From: Dokdonia donghaensis DSW-1
Lineage (GTDB): Bacteria; Bacteroidota; Bacteroidia; Flavobacteriales; Flavobacteriaceae
NCBI RefSeq assembly: GCF_001653755.1
Contig: NZ_CP015125.1
Location: 122,001-186,000 of the forward strand
Reading direction: 5' to 3'
DNA: 64,000 nt
Below are positions 26,004-34,401 of this stretch, one piece after another (position 1 is the first letter of the stretch; each line of letters begins with the position of its first letter). The position numbers and the translations under genes are program-made. The notes under the pieces were generated by a model that was not told where the DNA came from, ran no database searches, and saw only the letters and a list, made by a program, of their open reading frames with translations.

Positions 26004-27635
26004 ATGAAAATTATTAAAAACCTAGGCTTGGTGATTTTTATTACTGGGCTTGCCATCTGGACAGCTTCCATCTTTATGGGAGACTTCACCTTACAACAAG
26101 AACAACTTGATTCCTTTATTTCTGAAAAAGGGATTAAAAGTGAGCTAGTAGCTCAAAAAATCTCAGATAACGTAGTGGGTAAAAAACTAGGCACATTTGC
26201 TTTTACAGGTGCCGTAAGAGATGCCCTTGCTCAAAATAATGACTACTATGACGCACAAATTGCAAAATATGATGCAGCAAAGGAGTGGGATAAAAAAGGA
26301 GAACAATATCAGTACAGAATAAATGATAAAGACTTTCAAGCCTTTAGCTTCTCACTAGCCAAAAAAGCCGGGACAGGATTTATAGTAGAAAACAAAGGCC
26401 TTATGTGGTTCTTAACCTTTGGGCTAGGCATACTAGGAGCACTTATGTTCATTTTTCCTAATCTCGTGTTGCTAGGTAAACCAGGTATCAAAAATGACCA
26501 CGTATATCACGAGGCAGCAACCAATAGAGGATGGATTGCCTGGCTGGTGCTAGTGTACCTCGTACTATTTTATCTCGTGCTTTATTTTAATGCAGACTAT
26601 GTGGTAAACTGGACATTTATACTTGACCCAATAAGTAATGCGCTTAACGGCGGCGATGCGAGCCAGTGGTTTGTATATGGCTTTTTATACTGTGTGATTA
26701 TGATCACTATGGCGGTGCGTATGTATATAAAATACCGTCACAATAAATACCAGATTGTACGTACTACCTCTGTATTATTCTTTCAGATTGTATTTGCCTT
26801 TCTTATTCCTGAGATTATGGCAAGCTTAGGAAAGCCTGGTTATGATTTTAAAAACGCATTCCCGCTAGATTATGATTTCTTCTTTGAGTGGAATTTACAA
26901 TCTCTTACAGAAAGTGGTGGCCTAGGTATCTTCATCCTCGTTTGGGGTGTTGTGCTTACACTAGTGATTGTGCCAGTGATGGTTTATTTCTTTGGAAAAA
27001 GATGGTACTGTAGTTGGGTTTGTGGCTGTGGTGGACTTGCCGAAACTCTTGGTGATCCCTACCGCCAGCATTCTAATAAATCTATGAAAGCCTGGAAACT
27101 TGAGCGCTGGCTTATACACTCGGTACTCGTGTTTTCACTAGTGATGACACTCGTCACATTATACTGTTACTTTACGGGTGCAGAAGCTTTTTTAGGAATC
27201 AACTCGCAGTGGATAAAAGACACCTATAGCTTCTTGATAGGCGCTTGGTTTGCAGGAGTAATTGGGACTGGTTTCTACCCTATTTTTGGTAACCGAGTAT
27301 GGTGTCGTTTTGGATGCCCACTAGCAGCTTACTTGGGCTTTGTACAACGTTTTAAATCTCGTTTTAGAATCACCACAAACGGAGGGCAATGTATCTCTTG
27401 CGGTAACTGTTCTACCTACTGTGAGCAAGGAATTGATGTACGTGCATATGCTCAAAAGGGAGAAAACATCGTACGTTCTAGTTGTGTAGGTTGTGGTGTA
27501 TGTAGCGCTGTATGTCCTCGTGGCGTACTTAAGTTAGAAAACGGACCAGAAGCAGGTCGTATCAACCCTACGCAAGTATTATTAGGTAATGATGTAGACC
27601 TTATGGACTATGTAAATAACAAAGAGGCAAGCTAG
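26004..27635 (+). CDS. NapH/NosR/CcoG-like membrane polyferredoxin
   Basis: Inner membrane protein of 543 residues. Hydrophobic segments occur near 8-28, 130-155, 170-195, 220-240, 250-275, 305-330, 370-395 and 410-430. Two cysteine clusters on the membrane edge, WYCSWVCGCGG (about 334) and VWCRFGCPLAAY (about 432), are followed by a twin 4Fe-4S ferredoxin domain with CISCGNCSTYC and CVGCGVCSAVCPRG (about 463-515). This order matches NapH/NosR-type electron carriers. No nitrate, nitrous oxide or cytochrome oxidase genes are nearby. Partner: the flavoprotein upstream. Confidence 0.88.
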   Translation: MKIIKNLGLVIFITGLAIWTASIFMGDFTLQQEQLDSFISEKGIKSELVAQKISDNVVGKKLGTFAFTGAVRDALAQNNDYYDAQIAKYDAAKEWDKKGEQYQYRINDKDFQAFSFSLAKKAGTGFIVENKGLMWFLTFGLGILGALMFIFPNLVLLGKPGIKNDHVYHEAATNRGWIAWLVLVYLVLFYLVLYFNADYVVNWTFILDPISNALNGGDASQWFVYGFLYCVIMITMAVRMYIKYRHNKYQIVRTTSVLFFQIVFAFLIPEIMASLGKPGYDFKNAFPLDYDFFFEWNLQSLTESGGLGIFILVWGVVLTLVIVPVMVYFFGKRWYCSWVCGCGGLAETLGDPYRQHSNKSMKAWKLERWLIHSVLVFSLVMTLVTLYCYFTGAEAFLGINSQWIKDTYSFLIGAWFAGVIGTGFYPIFGNRVWCRFGCPLAAYLGFVQRFKSRFRITTNGGQCISCGNCSTYCEQGIDVRAYAQKGENIVRSSCVGCGVCSAVCPRGVLKLENGPEAGRINPTQVLLGNDVDLMDYVNNKEAS

Positions 27636-27645
27636 AAGATTTTTT

Positions 27646-27662
27646 ACGCTTTCGCGAAAGCG
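27646..27662. repeat. Palindrome copy 8, intergenic
   Basis: 17-base palindrome eleven bases after the polyferredoxin stop. Confidence 0.95.
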
Positions 27663-27711
27663 GAATACTAATTTATATAGCTCTTTGCATAACATATCGC
27701 TAAAGCAAAAT

Positions 27712-27748
27712 AAAAAACAACCACCTTAGTCATCTAGGGTGGTTTTTT
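27712..27748 (+). terminator. Terminator after the polyferredoxin
   Basis: Stem AACCACCTTAG / CTAGGGTGGTT (one G-T pair), loop TCAT, followed by TTTT. Confidence 0.85.
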
Positions 27749-27806
27749 AATACGCTAAGTAATCGTTAAGACACATAAATCTCCTCTGTTTCTGTATACT
27801 TTCTCA

Positions 27807-27814
27807 TAACTTTG
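27807..27814 (+). promoter_or_regulatory. -7 element before the PLP enzyme
   Basis: TAACTTTG, 54 bases before the ATG; no TTG at the ideal distance, so it is a half-supported promoter. Confidence 0.45.
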
Positions 27815-27868
27815 CGACACATATAAAGCCTCATAGATAATGAGGTGATACCATAAAAACACAGCGCA

Positions 27869-29698
27869 ATGCTAGCATATATAAAAGAAGTATTACAAGA
27901 AATGCCACAAGACTGGTTACGTCTTACCACACATAGATTAGATATTTATGATGAGTCTCAAGCCAAAAGCCAGTTTCTTGATGAGTTTGAAAAACTATAT
28001 AACAATAATGTTTCAGATCAAAAATCACTGAGCCAGTTACCTACGGCTTATGATTATATTAGACTGGGACACCCACTATCAAGTATTTTAGAATGGGCAA
28101 TAGCAAAAACATATGCCCTAAAGACAGAAAGCGTTATAAGCTTTCAGTCTAAGACTGTACCTGTGCTTGCTGTGCTTCGTAAGAATTTATTAGAAAATAA
28201 GAGTACGCGTATATTGTACCGAGGTGATCTCCCTACCGGCTTTGATGCAACAGCATTGAAAGCTGTATATGGCTATAATTTTGAGCTTTCTAAACTTGAT
28301 GAAGGAGCAGCCATTACTGCATATAAAGGTAGTACAGTACTAATTTCGGCACAAAGTCGTATTGCTACCCATACCCTAGAAGATGCGGTAGACTTTTATG
28401 TAGACACCTATGGAGATTTAGGTAGTATTCTTATCATAAACGGTGAAGAAAATAACACATATGTAGGAGACATACAGCACGTGCGCAGAAGAGAGACCGT
28501 AGCAATGACTCCAGAAAACACACTTGTAGCACTAGAGTCTCTCGTAAACACAACCGATTTTACCGCTAAAAAAAGCACCAAAGAGGCAGATAAAGTAAAG
28601 GTTTTAAGTACCATAAAAGAAATCACACAAGCAAACTCAAAAGCGCTTGTAGGTTCAAGTGGCCTATCTATACAATATGCCATAATGATGGGGCTCGTGG
28701 CAGAAGCGCAAGAGCAACACCCAGACAAAGCAATCAAGTTTGTAGTACCGCCTAACTGTTATGGAGGGACAAATGACCAAGCAAGACGTGTAGCTGCCTG
28801 TCTTGATAATGTAGAGGTGGTAGACCTACCGGTAGATGGTGATAATGATATGGTACAAAGTGTAGACCGTGTGCTTACCTTACTCGCAGAGCAAGACGCT
28901 ATACCCTACATCATTGCAGAGATCCCTACAAATCCAAGGGTAGAGGTCCCAGATCTTGTAAAACTTAAAGAAGTGTTGAGCACTCCTCGTAGAACGCCTA
29001 GTGGAGACACAGCAATAGATCCAGTATTTATTCTAGATCAAACGTTTTGCCCTAACGTACACTTTTTAGGTGATGACGATTATCTATCTACTGTGAGAGC
29101 AATTTCATACGCCAGCGGATCAAAATTTCCTAGCGGCGGTAAAGTGACTGCTGGCTACTGTGTGGCAAACACAAAAGCAACTCCGCTCATCGCAAATATC
29201 GAGAAGCACTTAACCATATGCGATAATGAGGCTACGGCTTTGCAATATGAGCTACTTGCTCAACAACTGCCTTCTATGAACCAGCGCATTGCAGATGCTT
29301 ATGTAAACACACGTAAGTTTGTAACCTTTATAAGCGAAGTGCTGCCAGATGCAAAAATCAATTTTGTTTCAGAAGAGCTTGCTCAAGAAGGATTTACACC
29401 GTCTGTGTTTTCACTAGATCTACCTACTAAAGGCGATACTCCAGCCCAGCGTGAGACCTATAAAAGAGCGCTCAACCATAAACTTATAAACTTAATGATT
29501 ACCGAAATCCCTGAGGAGAGTAAGTACTGTGTGAGTTATGGGCAACTTAAGGGTGTGTACTGGACTATACCGGCAACCTCTACCCAAGGCACAACAAAGG
29601 AGGGTGATAAAGATTACATCGCTCGTGTGTCACTCTCACCAAATATGGATTTAGAACGTCACAAAGAGATTTTTAGAGAATTTGTAAGTGATATGTAA
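27869..29698 (+). CDS. Cys/Met-metabolism PLP-dependent enzyme, long form
   Basis: PLP enzyme of 609 residues, far longer than a usual cystathionine synthase or lyase (about 390). Residues 1-240 form an extra N-terminal part. The C-terminal portion has NCYGGTNDQARR (about 299), AEIPTNPRVEVPDL (about 351), FILDQTFCPN and the PLP-lysine region SYASGSKFPSGGK (about 412-424). This layout recalls the large fungal-type cystathionine gamma-synthase group. It likely works on homoserine esters or cystathionine in methionine metabolism, but the exact reaction is not settled. It stands alone with its own terminator. Confidence 0.8.
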   Translation: MLAYIKEVLQEMPQDWLRLTTHRLDIYDESQAKSQFLDEFEKLYNNNVSDQKSLSQLPTAYDYIRLGHPLSSILEWAIAKTYALKTESVISFQSKTVPVLAVLRKNLLENKSTRILYRGDLPTGFDATALKAVYGYNFELSKLDEGAAITAYKGSTVLISAQSRIATHTLEDAVDFYVDTYGDLGSILIINGEENNTYVGDIQHVRRRETVAMTPENTLVALESLVNTTDFTAKKSTKEADKVKVLSTIKEITQANSKALVGSSGLSIQYAIMMGLVAEAQEQHPDKAIKFVVPPNCYGGTNDQARRVAACLDNVEVVDLPVDGDNDMVQSVDRVLTLLAEQDAIPYIIAEIPTNPRVEVPDLVKLKEVLSTPRRTPSGDTAIDPVFILDQTFCPNVHFLGDDDYLSTVRAISYASGSKFPSGGKVTAGYCVANTKATPLIANIEKHLTICDNEATALQYELLAQQLPSMNQRIADAYVNTRKFVTFISEVLPDAKINFVSEELAQEGFTPSVFSLDLPTKGDTPAQRETYKRALNHKLINLMITEIPEESKYCVSYGQLKGVYWTIPATSTQGTTKEGDKDYIARVSLSPNMDLERHKEIFREFVSDM

Positions 29699-29723
29699 CC
29701 ATAATTTGTTGCAAAGTTTAGAG

Positions 29724-29763
29724 ACGCTTGTAAAATCTATTGTAGATTTTACAAGCGTTTTTA
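29724..29763 (+). terminator. 16-base-pair terminator after the PLP enzyme
   Basis: Perfect stem ACGCTTGTAAAATCTA / TAGATTTTACAAGCGT with loop TTG, followed by a T-rich tail. Confidence 0.88.
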
Positions 29764-29794
29764 AGTTATGAGCATTGCGGTTATCGGTCTTAGT

Positions 29795-29812
29795 ACGCTT
29801 TCGCGAAAGCGT
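29795..29812. repeat. Palindrome copy 9, intergenic
   Basis: 18-base perfect palindrome 54 bases before the DinB-like gene. Confidence 0.95.
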
Positions 29813-29866
29813 CATACTACATTTAAAATTTATGTAGAAACATTATCTTGTAATTAAAATAATGTA

Positions 29867-30343
29867 ATGACCACTTCTCAACATCTTGCAAAGCACCTCA
29901 AAGAGTTCATATCTGGACCTAACACGACGGGTTCTCATCTTAAAGAACATCTAGATGACATAACACTAGAAGAAGCAAATCAAGCTGTTTACGGCCTTAA
30001 TACCATTGCAAAGCTTGTGTACCACATAAATTACTATATAGAAGCTGTAAGCGGCGTACTAGACGGTGAGCCACTTACTGCAAAAGATATATACAGCTAT
30101 GATGCACCTATATTAAAGAGTCAAGAGGCTTGGAAGCTAAGACTCTATACATTGTATACAAATCTAGATAGATGTGCATCTCAAGCATCTAGGCTTACAG
30201 ACCAAGAGCTAAAGAGTAATTTTGTATTAGAAAAGTACGGTACTTATGAGCGTAATCTAATGGGACTGCTAGAGCACTCGCATTATCATTTTGGGCAAAT
30301 TGTAGTTCTCAAGAAAATAATTAGACAACAGCCTGTACAGTAA
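29867..30343 (+). CDS. DinB-like/DUF1572-type protein
   Basis: Protein of 158 residues predicted all-helical. A metal-binding His set of the DinB fold is seen as LVYHINYYIEAV (about 46) and LLEHSHYHFGQIVVLKK (about 133). Such proteins are small cytoplasmic thiol- or metal-linked enzymes of mostly unknown role. It is convergent with accC and shares a bidirectional terminator with it. Confidence 0.8.
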   Translation: MTTSQHLAKHLKEFISGPNTTGSHLKEHLDDITLEEANQAVYGLNTIAKLVYHINYYIEAVSGVLDGEPLTAKDIYSYDAPILKSQEAWKLRLYTLYTNLDRCASQASRLTDQELKSNFVLEKYGTYERNLMGLLEHSHYHFGQIVVLKKIIRQQPVQ

Positions 30344-30360
30344 GATTTACCTTAAAATAA

Positions 30361-30397
30361 AAAACTCCCGATATTGCTATCGGGAGTTTTTAGTTTT
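30361..30397. terminator. Bidirectional terminator
   Basis: Stem AAAACTCCCGATA / TATCGGGAGTTTT, loop TTGC, with A's on the left and T's on the right, placed between the convergent DinB-like and accC genes. Confidence 0.9.
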
Positions 30398-31747
30398 TTA
30401 GTCTTCTAGAGGCTTCATCTCGAAGTCTTCCATAAACTTAGTGGTGTAGTCACCAGCTATATAGTCTGGGTGATCCATAAGTTGCCTGTGGAAAGGTATC
30501 GTTGTATTAATACCTTCTATTACAAACTCATCAAGAGCACGTTTCATCTTGTTAATCGCCTCTTCTCTAGTCTGTGCTGTCGTAATTAACTTAGCAATCA
30601 TAGAGTCATAGTTAGGCGGTATCATATACCCACTGTATACGTGTGTATCTATACGTACTCCGTGACCTCCTGGTGCGTGTAAATTTGTAATACGCCCTGG
30701 TGATGGTCTAAAATCGTTAAAAGGATCCTCAGCATTGATACGACACTCTATAGAGTGTAGTTGTGGGTAGTAGTTTTTACCAGATACTGGTACGCCTGCT
30801 GCCACAAGTATTTGCTCGCGTATAAGGTCATAGTCTACTACCTGCTCTGTAATAGGGTGCTCTACTTGTATACGTGTATTCATCTCCATAAAGTAGAAGT
30901 TGCGGTGCTTGTCTACAAGAAACTCAACCGTTCCTGCTCCTTCATATTTGATAAACTCTGCTGCTTTTACTGCGGCATCTCCCATACGCTCACGTAACTC
31001 ATCTGTCATAAATGGCGATGGTGTCTCTTCGGTAAGTTTTTGGTGACGTCTTTGTACAGAACAATCTCTTTCAGACAGGTGACAGGCTTTACCTGTGCTA
31101 TCTCCTACAATTTGGATCTCGATATGGCGTGGCTCTTCTATGAGCTTTTCCATATACATACCGTCGTTTCCAAAGGCTGCAGCACTTTCTTGACGTGCAC
31201 CTTCCCAAGCTTTAAGTAGGTCTTCTTCTTTCCATACGGCACGCATACCTTTACCTCCACCACCAGCGGTAGCTTTAAGCATTACTGGGTAACCCGTCTC
31301 TATGGCAAGTTTTTGACACTCTTCAAAATCTTTTATGATACCGTCAGATCCTGGTACACAAGGTACGCCTGCGGCTTTCATAGTTTCTTTTGCAGTAGCT
31401 TTATCTCCCATTTTTGAAATCATCTCTGCAGATGCTCCAATAAATTTTATGTCGTGCTCCTCACATATTTTTGAAAACTTTGCGTTTTCAGAAAGGAATC
31501 CATATCCCGGGTGTATGGCGTCTGCATTTGTAATCTCTGCTGCTGCAATAACGTTAGACATCTTAAGGTAAGACTCGTTACTTGCTGCTGGGCCTATACA
31601 TACTGCCTCGTCTGCAAATTTTACGTGAAGACTCTCACGGTCTGCTGTAGAGTATACAGCTACCGTTTTAATCCCCATCTCTTTACACGTACGTATTACC
31701 CTAAGGGCAATCTCACCACGGTTTGCTATAAGTATCTTCTTAAACAT
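30398..31747 (-). CDS. accC: Acetyl-CoA carboxylase, biotin carboxylase subunit
   Basis: ATP-grasp enzyme of 449 residues that carboxylates the biotin on AccB in the first step of fatty acid synthesis. It begins MFKKILIANRGEIALRVIRTC. The segment HPGYGFLSEN (about 80), the ATP loop KATAGGGGKGMR (about 158), EKLIEEPRHIEIQ and EMNTRIQVEHPITE (about 289) are the catalytic signatures. It is the last gene of the - strand cluster yceD-rpmF-fabH-accB-accC. A palindrome lies in the 106-base gap to accB. Confidence 0.97.
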   Translation of the reverse strand: MFKKILIANRGEIALRVIRTCKEMGIKTVAVYSTADRESLHVKFADEAVCIGPAASNESYLKMSNVIAAAEITNADAIHPGYGFLSENAKFSKICEEHDIKFIGASAEMISKMGDKATAKETMKAAGVPCVPGSDGIIKDFEECQKLAIETGYPVMLKATAGGGGKGMRAVWKEEDLLKAWEGARQESAAAFGNDGMYMEKLIEEPRHIEIQIVGDSTGKACHLSERDCSVQRRHQKLTEETPSPFMTDELRERMGDAAVKAAEFIKYEGAGTVEFLVDKHRNFYFMEMNTRIQVEHPITEQVVDYDLIREQILVAAGVPVSGKNYYPQLHSIECRINAEDPFNDFRPSPGRITNLHAPGGHGVRIDTHVYSGYMIPPNYDSMIAKLITTAQTREEAINKMKRALDEFVIEGINTTIPFHRQLMDHPDYIAGDYTTKFMEDFEMKPLED

Positions 31748-31793
31748 ACTGTTTATTTTTTATTGTGATTACTGCGTGTTGTTGTTTAGATCT

Positions 31794-31809
31794 CGCTTTC
31801 GCGAAAGCG
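31794..31809. repeat. Palindrome copy 10, between accB and accC
   Basis: 16-base palindrome in the 5' untranslated stretch of accC. Confidence 0.95.
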
Positions 31810-31853
31810 TAAAAAACCACAGTCTCCTCAATGATTAAAATACCCGCAAGGGA

Positions 31854-32342
31854 TTATGATGGATCTACCAAGAATAATGGCTGATCAAATTCTACTGGAG
31901 AAGAATCGTCTACTAGTACTTTTACAATCGTACCTGATACTTCACTTTCGATCTCGTTAAAAAGTTTCATCGCTTCTATAACACAAAGCACATCACCTTC
32001 ACCTATAGTTTTTCCTACTTCTACAAACATAGGCTTGTCTGGAGACGGTTTTCTATAGAAGGTTCCGATTATAGGAGACTTAATAGTTATATATTTTGAA
32101 TTATCTTCTGCTGGGGCCGCTGGTGCTGCAGGTGCTGCTACCTCTGCAACTGGTGCTGGAGCCGCTGGTGCTGCTGGAGCCATTTGCATTGCTGGCATTT
32201 GCTGTAAGAAAGTAGTTGGTGCTTTCTCATCGTCTGCGCCAGTTCTGATAGTGATTTTTACATCATCCATCTCAAGTTTTACTTCGCTAGCGCCTGACTT
32301 TGCAACAAATTTAATCAGATTTTGAATTTCTTTTAAATCCAT
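31854..32342 (-). CDS. accB: Acetyl-CoA carboxylase biotin carboxyl carrier protein
   Basis: Biotin carrier of 162 residues. The N-terminal helix (1-40) is followed by an Ala/Pro-rich flexible linker (about 50-80) and the biotinyl domain with SPIIGTFYRKPSPD and VIEAMKLFNE, where Lys 126 receives biotin. It works with AccC, the next gene. The linker's low complexity is normal for the family. Confidence 0.97.
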   Translation of the reverse strand: MDLKEIQNLIKFVAKSGASEVKLEMDDVKITIRTGADDEKAPTTFLQQMPAMQMAPAAPAAPAPVAEVAAPAAPAAPAEDNSKYITIKSPIIGTFYRKPSPDKPMFVEVGKTIGEGDVLCVIEAMKLFNEIESEVSGTIVKVLVDDSSPVEFDQPLFLVDPS

Positions 32343-32369
32343 AAGTGTTTGAATTTAGTCTGTTTAGGT

Positions 32370-33368
32370 TTAATTAGAGTTATATGCCCATTTGAGGTAG
32401 ATCGAACCCCAAGTGAATCCACCACCAAAAGCGGCAAATATGATATTATCTCCTTTTTTTAGTTTATTCTCATAGTCGCTCATCAACAGTGGTAAAGTGG
32501 CTGATGTGGTGTTACCATATTTATGGATATTAATGAGTACTTTATCCTCATCTAGCTCCATCCTTTTGGCAGTAGCGTCTATAATACGTTTGTTAGCTTG
32601 ATGTGCGATTAAAAAATTAACGTCATCACCACTAAGGTTATTACGCTTCATAATTTTATCACTTACATCTGCCATATTTGAAACAGCAAATTTAAATACG
32701 GTTTTTCCATCTTGAAAAACTGTGTGCTGTTTGTTATCTAAAGTTTCTTGTGAAGTGGGTAGTATACTCCCTCCTGCATCTATCTTGAGGTACTCACGCC
32801 CTACACCATCAGATCTAAGGTACTCATCTTGTAGTCCCATCCCTTCTTCATTAGGCTCAAATAGTACTGCACCACCACCATCTCCAAAGATGATACACGT
32901 GGCTCTATCTGTATAGTCTATAATAGATGACATTTTATCTGCGCCTATAAGCAGTACTTTTTTATACCTACCAGACTCAATATAACTAGCTGCTGTAGAC
33001 ATCCCGTAAAGGAAGCTAGAGCAAGCAGCTGTGAGATCAAATGCAAATGCATTAGTCGCACCTATTTGAGAGGCTGTATATACTGCGGTTGAGGCTACTG
33101 GCATATCTGGTGTAGCAGTTGCTACGATTACCATATCTAACTCTTTGGGATCGAGTTGCTTTTTTTCAAGAAGATCTTGTGCTGCTTTGATGGCAAGAAA
33201 CGAGGTTCCTTTGCCTTCTTCTTTAAGAATTCTACGTTCTTTAATACCTGTGCGAGTGGTAATCCACTCATCATTGGTATCAACCATAGTTGCTAAAACA
33301 TCGTTAGTCAACACATAGTCTGGAACATAAGCTCCTACAGCTGTAATTGCCGCTGAGATTTTACTCAT
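32370..33368 (-). CDS. fabH: 3-oxoacyl-ACP synthase III
   Basis: Condensing enzyme of 332 residues that starts fatty acid chains by joining acetyl-CoA (or a branched starter) with malonyl-ACP. The catalytic triad is visible: Cys 116 (TAACSSFLYG), His 256 (AHQANKRI) and Asn 286 (YGNTTSAT). It lies 27 bases upstream of accB. A terminator-like hairpin separates it from rpmF, so it may be partly independent. Confidence 0.96.
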   Translation of the reverse strand: MSKISAAITAVGAYVPDYVLTNDVLATMVDTNDEWITTRTGIKERRILKEEGKGTSFLAIKAAQDLLEKKQLDPKELDMVIVATATPDMPVASTAVYTASQIGATNAFAFDLTAACSSFLYGMSTAASYIESGRYKKVLLIGADKMSSIIDYTDRATCIIFGDGGGAVLFEPNEEGMGLQDEYLRSDGVGREYLKIDAGGSILPTSQETLDNKQHTVFQDGKTVFKFAVSNMADVSDKIMKRNNLSGDDVNFLIAHQANKRIIDATAKRMELDEDKVLINIHKYGNTTSATLPLLMSDYENKLKKGDNIIFAAFGGGFTWGSIYLKWAYNSN

Positions 33369-33481
33369 TTGTTTCAGTTAGATTTTTCGTTTTTATTCAG
33401 TTAAGAACAAAACGATGAGAAAAATACTAAAAATTGATCAAAAATGGCCTACAATTAACTTTTTTTGACAATCCTACGCAT

Positions 33482-33508
33482 AAAAAAAACTCTCACAATG
33501 TGAGAGTT
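33482..33508 (-). terminator. Terminator/attenuator between rpmF and fabH
   Basis: Stem AACTCTCAC / GTGAGAGTT with loop AAT, followed on the - strand by eight T's. It would end the yceD-rpmF transcript before fabH. Confidence 0.85.
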
Positions 33509-33529
33509 CTATGTCTAGAAAATAGAAGC

Positions 33530-33727
33530 TTATGCCTCTACTTCTTCAGTCTTATCAATAACTACCTGACCTCTATAGTATAACTTACCTTCAAACCAGT
33601 GTGCTCTGTGGTAAAGGTGCGCTTCTCCTGTTGTAGGGTCTACAGCTATTTGAGGTATAGCAGCTTTGTAATGCGTTCTTCTTTTATCTCTTCTTGTTTT
33701 TGAGATTTTTCTTTTAGGATGTGCCAT
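33530..33727 (-). CDS. rpmF: 50S ribosomal protein L32
   Basis: Small basic ribosomal protein of 65 residues, starting MAHPKRKISKTRRDKRRTHY as in all L32. The zinc-binding cysteines of some L32 are absent, which is the zinc-independent form. It follows yceD by nine bases; this order is conserved across bacteria. Confidence 0.97.
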   Translation of the reverse strand: MAHPKRKISKTRRDKRRTHYKAAIPQIAVDPTTGEAHLYHRAHWFEGKLYYRGQVVIDKTEEVEA

Positions 33728-33736
33728 TACGTACTC

Positions 33737-34285
33737 TTATTTATCTGTTAATAGTTTTTTTAACGAATCCCATCTAGGATCTGTCTCTTCTTTCTCTTCT
33801 TTCTCTTCTTTTGCTCTTTGGTCTGGAATACTTAATTCTTCCAGCTTTTCTAAAATATCTGACTTTAATGTTCCATCTGCTATACCAGGGTGAACCCTTT
33901 TATTAGGCATAGACAGCACAATAAGTTCATAAATATACTGAGCGACATTTACTTCATACTCTCCAAATGGGAGTATAAGAACATCTTCAATATCATCATT
34001 AAACTCTTGACCAAACTTAACTACAAGCTCATAGCTCCCACTTATAGGTTGATCATAAGGCTCATTTGTCACATCACAATTTACATTGATTGTTCCTGAG
34101 ATATTAAAATCAAACTCCATAAAGGTAGACTTCTTTGTTAAGAGAAGTGTAGCCTCAACGCTTGCGTCGTTAAAGTCATCATAGTTAAAAAGATCAAAGA
34201 ACGATTTTGTAATCGTGTACTCAAACGTATGCTCTCCTTCTTTTAAACCTACGTACTGTATAGTGTATAGTTTTAATTCTTTCAT
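33737..34285 (-). CDS. YceD/DUF177-family protein
   Basis: Protein of 182 residues of the YceD family, linked to 23S rRNA maturation and L32 by genome context. The segments FDFNISGTINVNCDVTNEPYDQPI (cysteine in the family motif) and ILPFGEYEVNVAQYIYELIVLSMP are recognisable, with an acidic C-terminus. ATG 34285 is chosen because the region back to 34318 overlaps the promoter. It heads the yceD-rpmF transcript. Confidence 0.9.
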   Translation of the reverse strand: MKELKLYTIQYVGLKEGEHTFEYTITKSFFDLFNYDDFNDASVEATLLLTKKSTFMEFDFNISGTINVNCDVTNEPYDQPISGSYELVVKFGQEFNDDIEDVLILPFGEYEVNVAQYIYELIVLSMPNKRVHPGIADGTLKSDILEKLEELSIPDQRAKEEKEEKEETDPRWDSLKKLLTDK

Positions 34286-34307
34286 CACATCATCCGTTTG
34301 GAGCGTG

Positions 34308-34335
34308 CAAAGATACATAATTTTTTAAATCACAA
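34308..34335 (-). promoter_or_regulatory. Promoter of yceD-rpmF
   Basis: On the - strand, TTG (34333-34335), a 17-base spacer and TATCTTTG (34308-34315). This fits the flavobacterial consensus and lies 22 bases before the ATG. Confidence 0.8.
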
Positions 34336-34401
34336 TAGCTAAGAATTAAAAAAATTAATCTAACAGCTATATGATTAATGCATTGCACAACTATATTACA
34401 C

